64,000 bases of DNA from SG8-30 sp963715485 (GTDB lineage Bacteria > Pseudomonadota > Gammaproteobacteria > Steroidobacterales > Steroidobacteraceae), in the NCBI GenBank assembly GCA_963715485.1, contig OY970244.1, positions 2,790,001 through 2,854,000 of the forward strand, given 5' to 3'. Shown in pieces: positions 1-11,414 of this stretch; within the stretch, counting starts at the first letter, position 1; each line of letters starts with the position of its first letter. A program made the translations under genes and the position numbers. The notes under the pieces are model-generated. The model did not search any database. It was not told the origin of the DNA and worked only from the letters and a program-made list of their open reading frames with translations.

Positions 1-132
1 TTCTACGCCTACCGCCTGATGGAGGCGCTCGGGATCCATCCCGACGATGGGGTCCTGCGAACCTCGTTCGTTCACTACACCTCGCCGGAAGAAGTCGCCC
101 GCCTGATCATGGCGCTCGATACGCTGGTATAG
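1..132 (+). CDS. C-terminal end of a class V aminotransferase-like protein (5' truncated by window edge)
   Basis: The frame is open from the left edge to a TAG stop at 130-132, leaving 43 residues. The tail contains the segment TSFVHYTSPEEVARLI. A closing beta strand (VR.S..HY) followed by an 'EEV..L...L' helix is typical of the small C-terminal domain of class V, PLP-dependent aminotransferases of the cysteine desulfurase / selenocysteine lyase group. The PLP-binding lysine and the catalytic core lie outside the window, so the substrate cannot be assigned. It is followed by a 91-bp gap and a signal-peptide protein on the same strand. Confidence 0.55.
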   Translation, partial: FYAYRLMEALGIHPDDGVLRTSFVHYTSPEEVARLIMALDTLV

Positions 133-223
133 CAGCACAAACCATCCAGCAATACGCTGCATCTCATGGACAAGGCTGTGCGGTACCGGCCCCGACGGAT
201 ACGCCAGCTCGGGAGGTGGGGCA

Positions 224-1798
224 ATGAAAGAGACAATACTGGTCCTCGTCTGCGCATTCCTGTCCCTCGGAAGCGGCACAGTCGCGTCGGAGACCCATGC
301 CAGGACATTGGACGACGCAAGCTGGCGGGCGGATGTCATTAGCACCGCACAGGCCATTCGAGACAACCACCCTCGCCCCTTCAGGACAACGAGTGTAGAA
401 GCCTTCGACCTGAAACTTGAAGGTCTTCTACGGGACGTTCCGAGCCTGTCGGACAAGGCCATCATCATCCGCCTCGCGGAGCTGATTGCCATGATCGATG
501 ATGGCCACACCCGACTGACGATTCCGCGCCAGCATCCTGAAATCGGACTCGAATTCGGACATACCGCGACAGCGCCGCCAAATTTCCCGGCACTTGAATT
601 CAGGCAGCTGTCGCTGGCCTTTGAGAAGTTTGAAGACGGCGTCTTCGTGGTCGCGGCCAGCCCAGCACAGTCAGAGCTGATAGGCGCCCGGGTGACTTCA
701 ATCGGTGGAAAGCCGATAGCCGAGGCACTGGAAGCAGTAAGGGCCATCACGTTTGCCGAGAATAGTCAGCTGGAAGCGCTCATGGGGGTCGATAGACTGT
801 CACTGATCGAGGCGCTTGCTGCGCTGGGTATCGGCGACTCGGGTGAAACGATTTCAGTCGAACTGGTCGACCGCAGTGGTGCCGGCAAGCAGGTGCCTGT
901 CAGTGCACTGCCGCCCGGACCAGTGGAGTGGACCGGGGCATTTGCTGGCAAGAACACACCATGGCGACTGAAGAAGTCGCAGGACATCTTCTGGTCTCAG
1001 CATGTCGCCAATGGCAACTATCTCTACATGAGGATTGATGAGATCGCCGATGGAGGAATTCCTCTTGCCGAGTTCGTCACAAAAACGCTCGAGATGGCCG
1101 ATCGGACGGACGCCAAGCTCATCATCGATTTACGAAACAACTATGGCGGCTCGGCTGACCTGAACCAGACACTTGTGAAGTCGATCATCAGGAACGACAG
1201 GTTGAATCAATATGGACAAACGTTCGTGCTGACCGGGCGGCGCACATTTTCGGCCGCGCAGATGCTCGTCAATGATCTGGAGCGATACACACGTGCGTTG
1301 TTCGTGGGTGAACCGACCGGCTCCCGACCGGATCACTTTGGCGATCCGAAGAAGATACGCCTTCAGCACAGCGGGCTGACCTTGCGGGTATCGAGACTGC
1401 ATTGGAGCAGCTACGTTGCATTCGACGACCGTGACGCGACCTACCCGGATTTCCCTGTTCCCTGGAAATCAGCCGACTTCTTTGCCGGCGAAGACCCAGC
1501 CCTCAACCTGGCGGCAACGCTGAGTGACACCAGCCTGAAGGCGCTGTTACGTAATGCACTGAATCGTGGCGACATTCATCAGCTGAGCCGCTACACGCTC
1601 GACGCCAGGAGGTCGCCGGATACCTACCAGGTGGATTTCTCAGATACGCTTCTCGATCTCGGTGACGAGTTCCGGGTCAGGCATGATGTGGAGACGGCAA
1701 GCCTGGCCTACGAAATCGGCTTGTTCTTCTATCCGGAAGACGAGGGCCTGAAGGCGGCGCTCGGCTCGTTGAAGCCTCCCCATGACGGCAGGCACTAG
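224..1798 (+). CDS. Secreted S41-family (tail-specific protease-like) peptidase
   Basis: The 524-residue protein starts with a probable Sec signal peptide (MKETILVLVCAFLSLGSG, cleavage probably after about residue 21), so it should act in the periplasm or be exported. A PDZ-like segment lies near residues 140-175 (contains GARVTSIGGKPIAEAL). The S41 core follows, with the strand LIIDLRNNYGG near 299-309 and the motif TGRRTFSAAQ, in which Ser343 occupies the position of the S41 nucleophile. The sequence GEPTGSRP after it is also typical. The long C-terminal part (about 430-524) is not recognised. S41 enzymes cut proteins near their C-termini, but the natural substrate here is unknown. A Shine-Dalgarno-like GGGAGGTGGGG precedes the ATG. 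Confidence 0.75.
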   Translation: MKETILVLVCAFLSLGSGTVASETHARTLDDASWRADVISTAQAIRDNHPRPFRTTSVEAFDLKLEGLLRDVPSLSDKAIIIRLAELIAMIDDGHTRLTIPRQHPEIGLEFGHTATAPPNFPALEFRQLSLAFEKFEDGVFVVAASPAQSELIGARVTSIGGKPIAEALEAVRAITFAENSQLEALMGVDRLSLIEALAALGIGDSGETISVELVDRSGAGKQVPVSALPPGPVEWTGAFAGKNTPWRLKKSQDIFWSQHVANGNYLYMRIDEIADGGIPLAEFVTKTLEMADRTDAKLIIDLRNNYGGSADLNQTLVKSIIRNDRLNQYGQTFVLTGRRTFSAAQMLVNDLERYTRALFVGEPTGSRPDHFGDPKKIRLQHSGLTLRVSRLHWSSYVAFDDRDATYPDFPVPWKSADFFAGEDPALNLAATLSDTSLKALLRNALNRGDIHQLSRYTLDARRSPDTYQVDFSDTLLDLGDEFRVRHDVETASLAYEIGLFFYPEDEGLKAALGSLKPPHDGRH

Positions 1799-1833
1799 GC
1801 CGGCCTGACCCAGTTGCGACAGGCCATCGTCCA

Positions 1834-3029
1834 TTGCATAGACCGCCACGCAGTGAATTCGGGATGCACTGGTCGCTGGACCCGGGGACGACCTTCCTGA
1901 ATCATGGGTCATTTGGCGCCTGCCCGACAGCGGTACTGCAAGAGCAGTCCCGGTTGCGAGCATGCCTCGAGTCCGACCCGGTCGACTTCCTTACCGGTCG
2001 CGGTCCCGCGCTCTGGAAGCACGCAATCCAAGCCCTCAGCGACTTCGTCAATGCCGATGCGGCGGGCATGACGTTTCAGACAAATGCGAGCGCCGGCGTG
2101 AACACCGTAATGCGCAGCCTGGCGCTTCGACCAGGCGACGAAATCCTCGTTTCCGACCACGCCTACCAAGCGTGTCGAAATGCCATCGAGTATGCCTGCT
2201 CCCAATCCGGCGCAGCGGTTGTGGTAGTCCGGCTGCCGTTCCAGCTCGAGAGTGACGATCAGATCGTCGACCTGTTCCTGAAGGCAGTGACGCAACGAAG
2301 CAGGCTTGCACTGATTGAAACCGTTACCAGCCCGACTGCGTTGAGGATGCCTTTTGAGCAGTTGACTCGCGAACTGCAACGCCGGGGCCTGGAAGTGCTG
2401 ATCGATGCAGCACACGGGCCCGGGCTCATTCCACTCGATCTCGAGCTGCTGGGCGCCGACTATGTGACGGGCAACTGCCACAAGTGGCTCTGCACGCCCA
2501 AGGGATCCGGCTTCCTGCACGTACGCGCCGATCGACGCAGCCTGATCAGGCCTCTGACGATCAGCCATGGCTACTCGGCCAGTGCAGGCCCGTCAGAGCG
2601 ATTCCGCCAGGAGTTCGACTGGCAAGGCACCCAGGACCCGACGCCCTGGTTATGCATTCCCAGCGCGATCGAGTTCGTGGGTGGACTACTGCCGGGCGGA
2701 TGGCAGGCCGTCATGGCACGGAACCACGTGCTTGCCCTGCATGCCCGCCAGATCTTACGCGACATGCTGGGGCCGGATGCCGTTCCGCCCGCCTCGATGA
2801 TCACCGCCATGGTGGCGGCGGTGTTGCCGAAAGAGTGCCGGGGCGAGCGAATCTGCGACCATGCAGGCTCGATCCCCTGCGGCAGGCTCTTTACGACCAG
2901 TACAGAATCCAGGCGGTCGTTGCTCCATGGCCAGCCCATGGTGCCCGGTACCTACGAGTCTCGGCAGCGCTATACAACTCGGAAGAAGAGTATCGATTCC
3001 TGGCAGCGGCACTACAGTCGCTGCAGTGA
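1834..3029 (+). CDS. Class V aminotransferase, isopenicillin-N-epimerase-like, with a C-terminal frameshift
   Basis: A PLP-dependent fold type I enzyme. The N-terminal part reads TTFLNHGSFGACP, and the PLP lysine lies in GNCHKWLCTPKGSGFL, both typical of isopenicillin N epimerase-like class V aminotransferases. The first frame runs on to 3111, but its last 80 or so residues look like noise. From about 2870 the family C-terminus (LDPLRQALYDQYRI, then YLRVSAALYNSEEEYRFLA) continues in another frame and stops at 3029. One base seems to be missing between about 2826 and 2870. The start is a TTG at 1834; an ATG at 1864 is an alternative. Natural substrate unknown. The frameshift may be a sequence error. 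Confidence 0.7.
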
Positions 3030-3213
3030 CCCGCTCCGACCCGCGCGCTGCGAGTCCGTCCGCTCGCTCGGCCGGCGGCTTGGCCCTGCTGGGTATTCAG
3101 CCAGGCTATAGCTCTGTTCAAGTCAAAGAACTTCAATTCCGCCAGCCGCGGTTGTACGGCCATTGCGCTAGCATTCCTGGCCTGAATCCAGCAGTTTACG
3201 TCCAGCAGGCCCC

Positions 3214-3885
3214 GTGTCGATGAATACTACATTTGCCTTCGACGTCTACGGAACCTTGATCGATCCCCTGGGAATCGCGACGACGCTCAGGTCCTACGTC
3301 GGAGACAAGGCGCCAGCGTTTGCCCAGATCTGGCGTGACAAGCAACTCGAATATCTGTTCCGCAGGGCCTTGATGCGGGTCTACCGGGATTTCCCAACTT
3401 GTACACGCCAGGCGCTGACGTTTACCGATCTCCGCCTGCGGACGAGCCTGACGGCAGACGTGGTTGACACGCTAATGGCGAGGTATCTTCAGCTGCCCGC
3501 CTACCCCGATGCGGCGCAGACATTGGCGCTACTCAAGGCCCGCGGTCACAGCGTCTATGCGTTCTCGAACGGTCACCCCGATGACCTGAAGCCCCTGCTG
3601 AGGCATGCCGGAATGGATACACAACTCGACGGCATCGTCAGCGTGCATGACGTGGCGAGCTTCAAGCCGGATCCGGCGGTCTACCAGCACTTCCTCGACA
3701 GCGCGGAATCCGCGAAGAGCAGCACCTGGCTGGTATCCGGGAACCCATTCGATGTCCTTGGCGCAGATGCAGCCGGCTGGAACACCGCGTGGGTCAGGCG
3801 GGATGCAGCCGCCGTATTCGATCCCTGGGATATCCGGCCAACCGTAACGATCGTCGACCTGCGAGAGCTGGCTGACGCCGTGTAG
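3214..3885 (+). CDS. Haloacid dehalogenase, type II (HAD superfamily)
   Basis: A 223-residue HAD hydrolase. Motif I is FAFDVYGTLID, with Asp10 as the expected nucleophile. Motif II is VYAFSNG, the lysine of motif III is in SFKPDP, and the closing segment is SGNPFDVLGADAAGW. The arrangement and length match L-2-haloacid dehalogenases (type II), which hydrolyse short 2-haloacids to 2-hydroxyacids, though many family members act on other small substrates. The reading frame opens with GTG at 3214; an ATG two codons later (3220) is equally possible. It stands alone, between the aminotransferase and the convergent propionyl-CoA operon. Confidence 0.8.
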   Translation: MSMNTTFAFDVYGTLIDPLGIATTLRSYVGDKAPAFAQIWRDKQLEYLFRRALMRVYRDFPTCTRQALTFTDLRLRTSLTADVVDTLMARYLQLPAYPDAAQTLALLKARGHSVYAFSNGHPDDLKPLLRHAGMDTQLDGIVSVHDVASFKPDPAVYQHFLDSAESAKSSTWLVSGNPFDVLGADAAGWNTAWVRRDAAAVFDPWDIRPTVTIVDLRELADAV

Positions 3886-3996
3886 CGCCCGCTGTACGCC
3901 GCAGCTGAGAATCGCGTGGCGGGCGCCTGATCCGTGTGAACACTAGCTTCTGATTTCTGGGCGTGGCCCCCACTTCCCGTGCCACGGTGGACCGTG

Positions 3997-4470
3997 CTAG
4001 GAATGCAGTGCGGCTATCACCTCGGGCGGCGCCTGAACCAGTTCGATCAGCACGCCCTCACCGCCGACCGGGAACTGGTCGTTGCCCTTCGGGTGGACGA
4101 AGCAGATGTCATGGCCGGCGGCACCACGGCGGATGCCGCCCGGTGCAAACCGCAGGCCCTGCGCCGCGAGCCACTCGACCGCCCTGGGCAGGTCGTCGAC
4201 CCACAGGCCGATGTGGTTCAGTGGCGTCGCGTGGACCGCTGGCTTGCCTTGCGGATCGATCGGCTGCATCAGGTCGACCTCGACCCGGGTTGGCCCGTTC
4301 CCGAGGCTGCAGATGTCCTCGTCGACGTTCTCGCGCTGCGAGCGGAAGCTGCCGACTACCTCGAGGCCGAGCAGGTCGACCCACAGGGCCCGCAGCCGCT
4401 CCTTGCTTTCACCGCCAATCGCGACCTGCTGGATGCCCAGGATTCGGAACGGCCGCGTCGCGCTACTCAT
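3997..4470 (-). CDS. mce: VOC-family protein, probable methylmalonyl-CoA epimerase
   Basis: 157 residues with the paired beta-alpha-beta-beta-beta modules of the vicinal oxygen chelate fold: a first half around IQQVAIGGESKERLRALW and LLGLEVVGSF, and a second half around LNHIGLWVDDLPRAVEWL. Metal-binding His and Glu candidates occur in NHIGLWV and in VLIELVQAP. In this operon the likely job is conversion of (S)- to (R)-methylmalonyl-CoA, the step between propionyl-CoA carboxylase and the mutase. It is the last gene of the operon and its ATG overlaps the pccA stop by 4 bases (ATGA), which implies translational coupling. Sequence alone cannot exclude another VOC activity; the operon makes epimerase the best reading. 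Confidence 0.72.
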   Translation of the reverse strand: MSSATRPFRILGIQQVAIGGESKERLRALWVDLLGLEVVGSFRSQRENVDEDICSLGNGPTRVEVDLMQPIDPQGKPAVHATPLNHIGLWVDDLPRAVEWLAAQGLRFAPGGIRRGAAGHDICFVHPKGNDQFPVGGEGVLIELVQAPPEVIAALHS

Positions 4471-6497
4471 TCGAACTCCAGGATGACCTGATCCACCGCC
4501 AGGCTCTCGCCCTTGCCTGCCGCAACCTTCGCCACGACCCGGTCCTCCGTGGCCAGGAGGACATTCTCCATCTTCATCGCCTCGATGACCGCCAGCTTCT
4601 CTCCTGCCAGCACCTTCTGCCCGGCCTCGACCGCTACTTCGACCAGCAGCCCCGGCATCGGCGACAGCAGGAAGCGTGACATGTCCGGCGGAGGTTTGTG
4701 GGGAACCACCGCGTACAGCTCCGCCGCACGCGGTGACATCACGCGTGTCAGCAGCGTGAGGCCGTTGTGGGCAATGCGGTAGTCGAGGCCGACCAGCTCA
4801 ACCTGGGCGCAGAACGGCGCGCCGTCGCATTCGCCGTGGATCGCGACGTCGCGCAGCGACCCGGTCAGCCGGATCGTGTGGTTTCGTTCGCCGACGGTCA
4901 CGCACGTGGCTCCTTCGTCTACGCTCAGGCGCACCGGGTGGAAGTTGCGGGCGCCTGCGTCGCCGCGCACGACGACCACGTAGTCACCGCGGATCGTCAT
5001 TTCGTGTCCGCGCAGCTGACCAGACAGTCCCGCCTCGCGCTCGAGCACCCAACGATGGACAGCACCGGCGAGCGCAATCACGAAATCCGGATCGTCGTGC
5101 GGCAACTGCGCCGTCGAGAAACCGCCGGGATATTGCTCGGGGATGAAGCCGGTGTTGAAGTCGCCGGCGACGAACCTGGGGTTCGCGAGCAATGACGCCT
5201 GGAACGGGATGTTGCTGGAAACGCCGCGGATCACGAAGGCGTTCAACGCCTCCCGCATCCGGCGGATCGCGTCGTTCCGGTCGTGGCCGTGCACGACCAG
5301 CTTGGCGATCATCGAATCGTAGAACATCGGGATCTCGCCACCCTCGCGGACGCCGGTATCGACCCGGACGCCGCCGGTTGCGGGCATCGGCAGCGATGCC
5401 TCCATGGTCTCCACCGGCGGCCGGTATTTCACCAGGCGGCCGGTCGACGGCAGGAAGTTGCGGAACGGGTCCTCGGCGTTGATGCGGCACTCCATCGCCC
5501 AGCCGCTGCGCCGGACGTCGGGCTGAGCGAACCCAAGCTTCTCGCCAGCCGCTACCCGGATCATCTGCTCCACGAGGTCCAGGCCGGTGATGCATTCGGT
5601 CACCGGGTGCTCGACCTGCAGGCGCGTATTCATCTCGAGGAAGTAGAAATCCTGATCACGGCCTACGACGAACTCGACCGTGCCCACGCTCTGGTAGCGC
5701 ACGGCCTTTGCCAGGGCGACTGCCTGTTCGCCCATGGCCTGGCGGGTGGCTTCGCTGATGAAAGGCGACGGTGCCTCCTCGATCACCTTCTGGTGGCGGC
5801 GCTGGATGGAGCACTCGCGCTCCCAGAGATAGACGCAGTTGCCATGCGCATCCCCGAGCACCTGGATCTCGATATGGCGCGGACCTTCGATGAACTTCTC
5901 GATGAAAACCCGGTCGTCGCCAAAGCTGGCGCGCGCCTCGTTCCGGCACGAAGAGAAGCCTTCAAATGCCTCCTTGTCACTGTACGCGACGCGCAGGCCC
6001 TTGCCGCCACCGCCGGCGCTGGCCTTGATCATCACCGGATAGCCGATGTCGCGAGCGATCGTCACCGCCTGCTCGGCCGATTCGATCACGTCGTTCCAGC
6101 CGGGGATGGTGTTGACCCTGGCCGCCAGGGCGAGCTTCTTGGAAGCGATCTTGTCTCCCATCGCGGCAATCGACTCGTGCTTGGGTCCGATGAAGACGAG
6201 GCCTTCCTCTTCGACGCGCCGCGCGAACTCCTCGTTCTCGGACAGGAAGCCGTAACCCGGATGCACCGCCTGCGCACCGGTGTTCTTGCAGGCGTCGATG
6301 ATCTTGTCGATCACGAGGTAGGACTCGCGACTCGGCGCCGGACCAAGCAGTATCGCCTCGTCCGCCAGCGCAACGTGGCGCGCGTCGCGATCAGCTTCCG
6401 AATAGACGGCCACCGTCGCGATGCCCATGCGCCGCGCAGTCTTGATGACCCGACAGGCGATCTCTCCCCGATTGGCGATCAGGATCTTGTCAAACAT
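4467..6497 (-). CDS. pccA: Propionyl-/acetyl-CoA carboxylase alpha subunit (biotin carboxylase + BCCP)
   Basis: 676 residues. Residues 1-450 are a biotin carboxylase (start FDKILIANRGEIACRV, ATP-grasp glycine loop KASAGGGGKGLRV, and later EMNTRLQVEHPVTE). A middle BT-type linker domain follows, then a C-terminal biotinyl domain with the attachment motif EAMKMEN (Lys about 642). It carboxylates biotin with ATP and bicarbonate, while PccB, encoded immediately upstream, transfers the carboxyl group to propionyl-CoA to give (S)-methylmalonyl-CoA. The gap from pccB is 25 bp and the 3' end overlaps the epimerase gene by 4 bp. The biotin ligase gene at 12.2 kb could modify it. Acetyl-CoA or methylcrotonyl-CoA as substrate is less likely given the mutase and MeaB in the same operon. 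Confidence 0.92.
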   Translation of the reverse strand: MFDKILIANRGEIACRVIKTARRMGIATVAVYSEADRDARHVALADEAILLGPAPSRESYLVIDKIIDACKNTGAQAVHPGYGFLSENEEFARRVEEEGLVFIGPKHESIAAMGDKIASKKLALAARVNTIPGWNDVIESAEQAVTIARDIGYPVMIKASAGGGGKGLRVAYSDKEAFEGFSSCRNEARASFGDDRVFIEKFIEGPRHIEIQVLGDAHGNCVYLWERECSIQRRHQKVIEEAPSPFISEATRQAMGEQAVALAKAVRYQSVGTVEFVVGRDQDFYFLEMNTRLQVEHPVTECITGLDLVEQMIRVAAGEKLGFAQPDVRRSGWAMECRINAEDPFRNFLPSTGRLVKYRPPVETMEASLPMPATGGVRVDTGVREGGEIPMFYDSMIAKLVVHGHDRNDAIRRMREALNAFVIRGVSSNIPFQASLLANPRFVAGDFNTGFIPEQYPGGFSTAQLPHDDPDFVIALAGAVHRWVLEREAGLSGQLRGHEMTIRGDYVVVVRGDAGARNFHPVRLSVDEGATCVTVGERNHTIRLTGSLRDVAIHGECDGAPFCAQVELVGLDYRIAHNGLTLLTRVMSPRAAELYAVVPHKPPPDMSRFLLSPMPGLLVEVAVEAGQKVLAGEKLAVIEAMKMENVLLATEDRVVAKVAAGKGESLAVDQVILEFE

Positions 6498-6522
6498 GCG
6501 TCAACTCCATCGCCCCCTGGTC

Positions 6523-8055
6523 TCACAAGGGGATGTTGTCGTGCTTGCGCCACGGGTTGTCGAGTTTCTTGTCACGCAGCATCACCAGCGAGCGGCAGAT
6601 ACGCTTGCGCGTCTCGTGCGGCTGGATGACGTCGTCGATGTAGCCACGAGCACCTGCGATGAAGGGATTGGCGAACTTGGCCCTGTATTCAGCCTCGCGA
6701 GCAGCCAACGCGCCCGGGTCAGCCTTCTGCTCGCGGAAGATGATTTCGACCGCCCCCTTGGCGCCCATTACCGCGATTTCCGCGTTCGGCCAGGCAAAGT
6801 TCACGTCGCCGCGCAGGTGCTTGGATGACATGACGTCGTACGCGCCGCCGTAGGCCTTGCGGGTAATCAGCGTGATCTTGGGCACGGTGGCCTCGGCGTA
6901 GGCATACAGCAGCTTGGCGCCATGCTTGATGATGCCGCCGTACTCCTGGCTGGTGCCCGGCATGAAGCCGGGTACGTCCACGAAGGTGAGCAATGGAATG
7001 TTGAACGCGTCGCAGAAGCGTACGAAGCGCGCCGCCTTGATGCTGCTCTTGATGTCCAGGCAGCCTGCCAGCACCAGCGGCTGGTTGGCAACGATACCGA
7101 CCGTATAGCCGTCCATGCGGCCGAAGCCGATGACGATGTTCCGGGCATAGTCGGACTGCAGCTCGAAAAACTCGCCGTCATCGACCGTCTTGACGATCAG
7201 TTCCTTCATGTCATACGGCTTGTTCGGGTGGTCGGGCACGAGCGTGTCGAGCGACAGGTCGATCCGGTCCACCGGGTCGTCGCCGGGGCGAACCGGCGGC
7301 TTCTCGCGGTTGTTGAGCGGCAGGTAGCTGAAAAATCGACGCAGCATCTGCAGCGCATCGACGTCGTTCTCGAAAGCCAGGTCGGCGACGCCGCTGCGGC
7401 TGGTATGGGTGGTAGCGCCGCCGAGTTCCTCGGCGCTGACCTCCTCGTGGGTCACCGTCTTCACCACCTCGGGGCCGGTGACGAACATGTAGCTCGAGTC
7501 CTTCACCATGAAGATGAAGTCGGTCATCGCCGGACTGTAGACCGCCCCACCGGCGCAGGGTCCCATGATCAGGCTGATCTGCGGCACGACACCCGAGGCG
7601 AGCACGTTGCGCTGGAAGACCTCGGCATAGCCGCCGAGCGAGGCCACGCCTTCCTGGATGCGCGCCCCGCCCGAGTCATTGAGGCCGATTACCGGCGCGC
7701 CGACCTTCATCGCCTGGTCCATGACCTTGCAGATCTTTTCGGCATGCGCCTCTGAAAGCGCGCCGCCGAACACCGTGAAATCCTGGCTGAACACGAAGAC
7801 CAGGCGGCCGTTGATCATGCCGTAGCCCGTCACCACGCCGTCGCCCGGAATCTTGTTGTCGGCCATGCCGAAATCAGCGCAGCGGTGCTCGACGAACAGG
7901 TCCCATTCCTCGAAGGTACCCTCGTCGAGCAGCAGCTCGAGGCGTTCGCGGGCGGTGAGCTTGCCCTTGGCATGCTGCGCGGCGATACGCTTCTCGCCTC
8001 CGCCCAGACGCGCCCTGGCCCGCCGGGCCTCGAGTTCCGCGATGATGTCGTGCAT
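6523..8055 (-). CDS. pccB: Propionyl-CoA carboxylase beta subunit (carboxyltransferase)
   Basis: 510 residues, the usual size for PccB. Both crotonase-fold halves are visible. The N-terminal half contains NDSGGARIQEGVASLGGY and IMGPCAGGAVYSPA, and the C-terminal half contains VDVPGFMPGTSQEYGGII and KAYGGAYDVMSSKHLRGD. These loops form the acyl-CoA and biotin sites and the oxyanion holes of the family. It moves the carboxyl group from PccA-bound biotin to propionyl-CoA. The gene lies 10 bp downstream of meaB and 25 bp upstream of pccA, so it belongs to the same transcript as the mutase. No anomalies are visible. Confidence 0.94.
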   Translation of the reverse strand: MHDIIAELEARRARARLGGGEKRIAAQHAKGKLTARERLELLLDEGTFEEWDLFVEHRCADFGMADNKIPGDGVVTGYGMINGRLVFVFSQDFTVFGGALSEAHAEKICKVMDQAMKVGAPVIGLNDSGGARIQEGVASLGGYAEVFQRNVLASGVVPQISLIMGPCAGGAVYSPAMTDFIFMVKDSSYMFVTGPEVVKTVTHEEVSAEELGGATTHTSRSGVADLAFENDVDALQMLRRFFSYLPLNNREKPPVRPGDDPVDRIDLSLDTLVPDHPNKPYDMKELIVKTVDDGEFFELQSDYARNIVIGFGRMDGYTVGIVANQPLVLAGCLDIKSSIKAARFVRFCDAFNIPLLTFVDVPGFMPGTSQEYGGIIKHGAKLLYAYAEATVPKITLITRKAYGGAYDVMSSKHLRGDVNFAWPNAEIAVMGAKGAVEIIFREQKADPGALAAREAEYRAKFANPFIAGARGYIDDVIQPHETRKRICRSLVMLRDKKLDNPWRKHDNIPL

Positions 8056-8065
8056 CGAAGCCTCC

Positions 8066-9042
8066 TCAGTGCTCGAACAGGTCCAGCAGCGCCCGCGCCG
8101 CGGCCGAGGGCGCGACCCGCGCCTGGCTCACGTCGTCGAGCGTCGCGGGCAGGGCCGCGCGTACCGCCGGATGGCCGTGGAAATCAGCCAGCAGCCCGGC
8201 GTGGACGTTATCCCACATCCATGACAACGCCTGCCGGCGGCGGCGCTCCTCGAACGCGCCGGTCGAGCGGCGTTCGCCGACGATTCGCCCGACCTCGGCC
8301 CAGAACCCGCCAACGCCTTCGCCGGTCAGTGCGCTCAGCTGCAGGACGGGCGGCAGGCCGTGGCGGCCGTGCGGCGCAAACACCCGCAGGGCGCTGGTGA
8401 TGGTCGCCCGGGCGCGGGTAGCGGCATTGACATCGAGGTCGGCCTTGTTGACCACGACCATGTCGGCCAGCTCCATCACGCCGCGCTTGATAGCCTGCAG
8501 GTCGTCGCCGGCGTTCGGCAGTTGCAGCAGCACGAACAGGTCGGTCATGCCGGCGACCGTGGTCTCGCTCTGGCCAACGCCGACCGTCTCCACGATCACG
8601 ACGTCGAAGCCCGCCGCCTCGCACACCAGCATCGCCTGGCGCGTCTTCTCGGCCACGCCGCCCAGTGTGCCGCTCGCCGGGCTGGGCCGGATGTAGGCGG
8701 CTTCCTGCACGGACAGCCGCTCCATGCGGGTCTTGTCGCCGAGAATCGAGCCGCCGGAGAGGCTCGACGAGGGGTCGACCGCGAGCACTGCGACGCGGTG
8801 GCCAGCCTCGAGCAGGTGCAGGCCGAGCGCCTCGATGAACGTCGACTTGCCAACCCCAGGGACGCCCGAAATGCCAAGGCGCAGGGCGTTGCCGGTGGCC
8901 GGCAGCAGCGCGTTGAGCAAGGCGTCGCCCCGCTGCCGGTCGTCCGTTCGGGTCGACTCCAGCAGCGTGATCGCCTTGGCGATGGCGCGCCGGTCGCCAC
9001 GTCGGACGCCGTCTGCCATGGCCCGGTCGGCTGGAATGAGGC

Positions 9043-9046
<4 letters not shown>
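8066..9046 (-). CDS. meaB: MeaB/ArgK-type G-protein chaperone of methylmalonyl-CoA mutase
   Basis: About 326 residues. The G1 P-loop is GVPGVGKST, followed by the SIMIBI-class VDPSS segment, the DxxG-like VETVGVGQSE and the G4 motif VVVNKADLD. MeaB proteins gate loading of adenosylcobalamin into methylmalonyl-CoA mutase and protect the enzyme from inactivation, using GTP hydrolysis. The frame runs on upstream without a stop into the mutase coding region. The real start is taken as the GTG at 9046-9044, which overlaps the mutase TGA as GTGA. The apparent continuous mutase-MeaB frame exists only because of a frameshift in the mutase (see that entry). pccB begins 10 bp downstream. Confidence 0.88.
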
Positions 9047-11209
<2,163 letters not shown>

Positions 11210-11414
11210 GCTGATCCCCTGCGGCCGGTCATGGCCGGACCTGCGTCACCACTACCCCGGGGCCCACGCGCCCCGCGAGCCCGGCACGCAAGTCGAAATT
11301 GCATTATACGTAGAAAGGCCCGCGTCGCTGCATTCGCCAGCCCTGGGCCGTCATGCCTGCGTCGTGGTGCAACCGGGTACACTTGGCACTCATGTCCAAC
11401 CGACTCGAAATCGC

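Noticed and set aside
6523..8055. Considered the pccB product as the alpha subunit of a Na+-pumping methylmalonyl-CoA decarboxylase together with OadB.
   Set aside because: It is co-transcribed with a full biotin carboxylase/BCCP subunit (pccA) and MeaB, and oadB has its own alpha subunit gene next to it.
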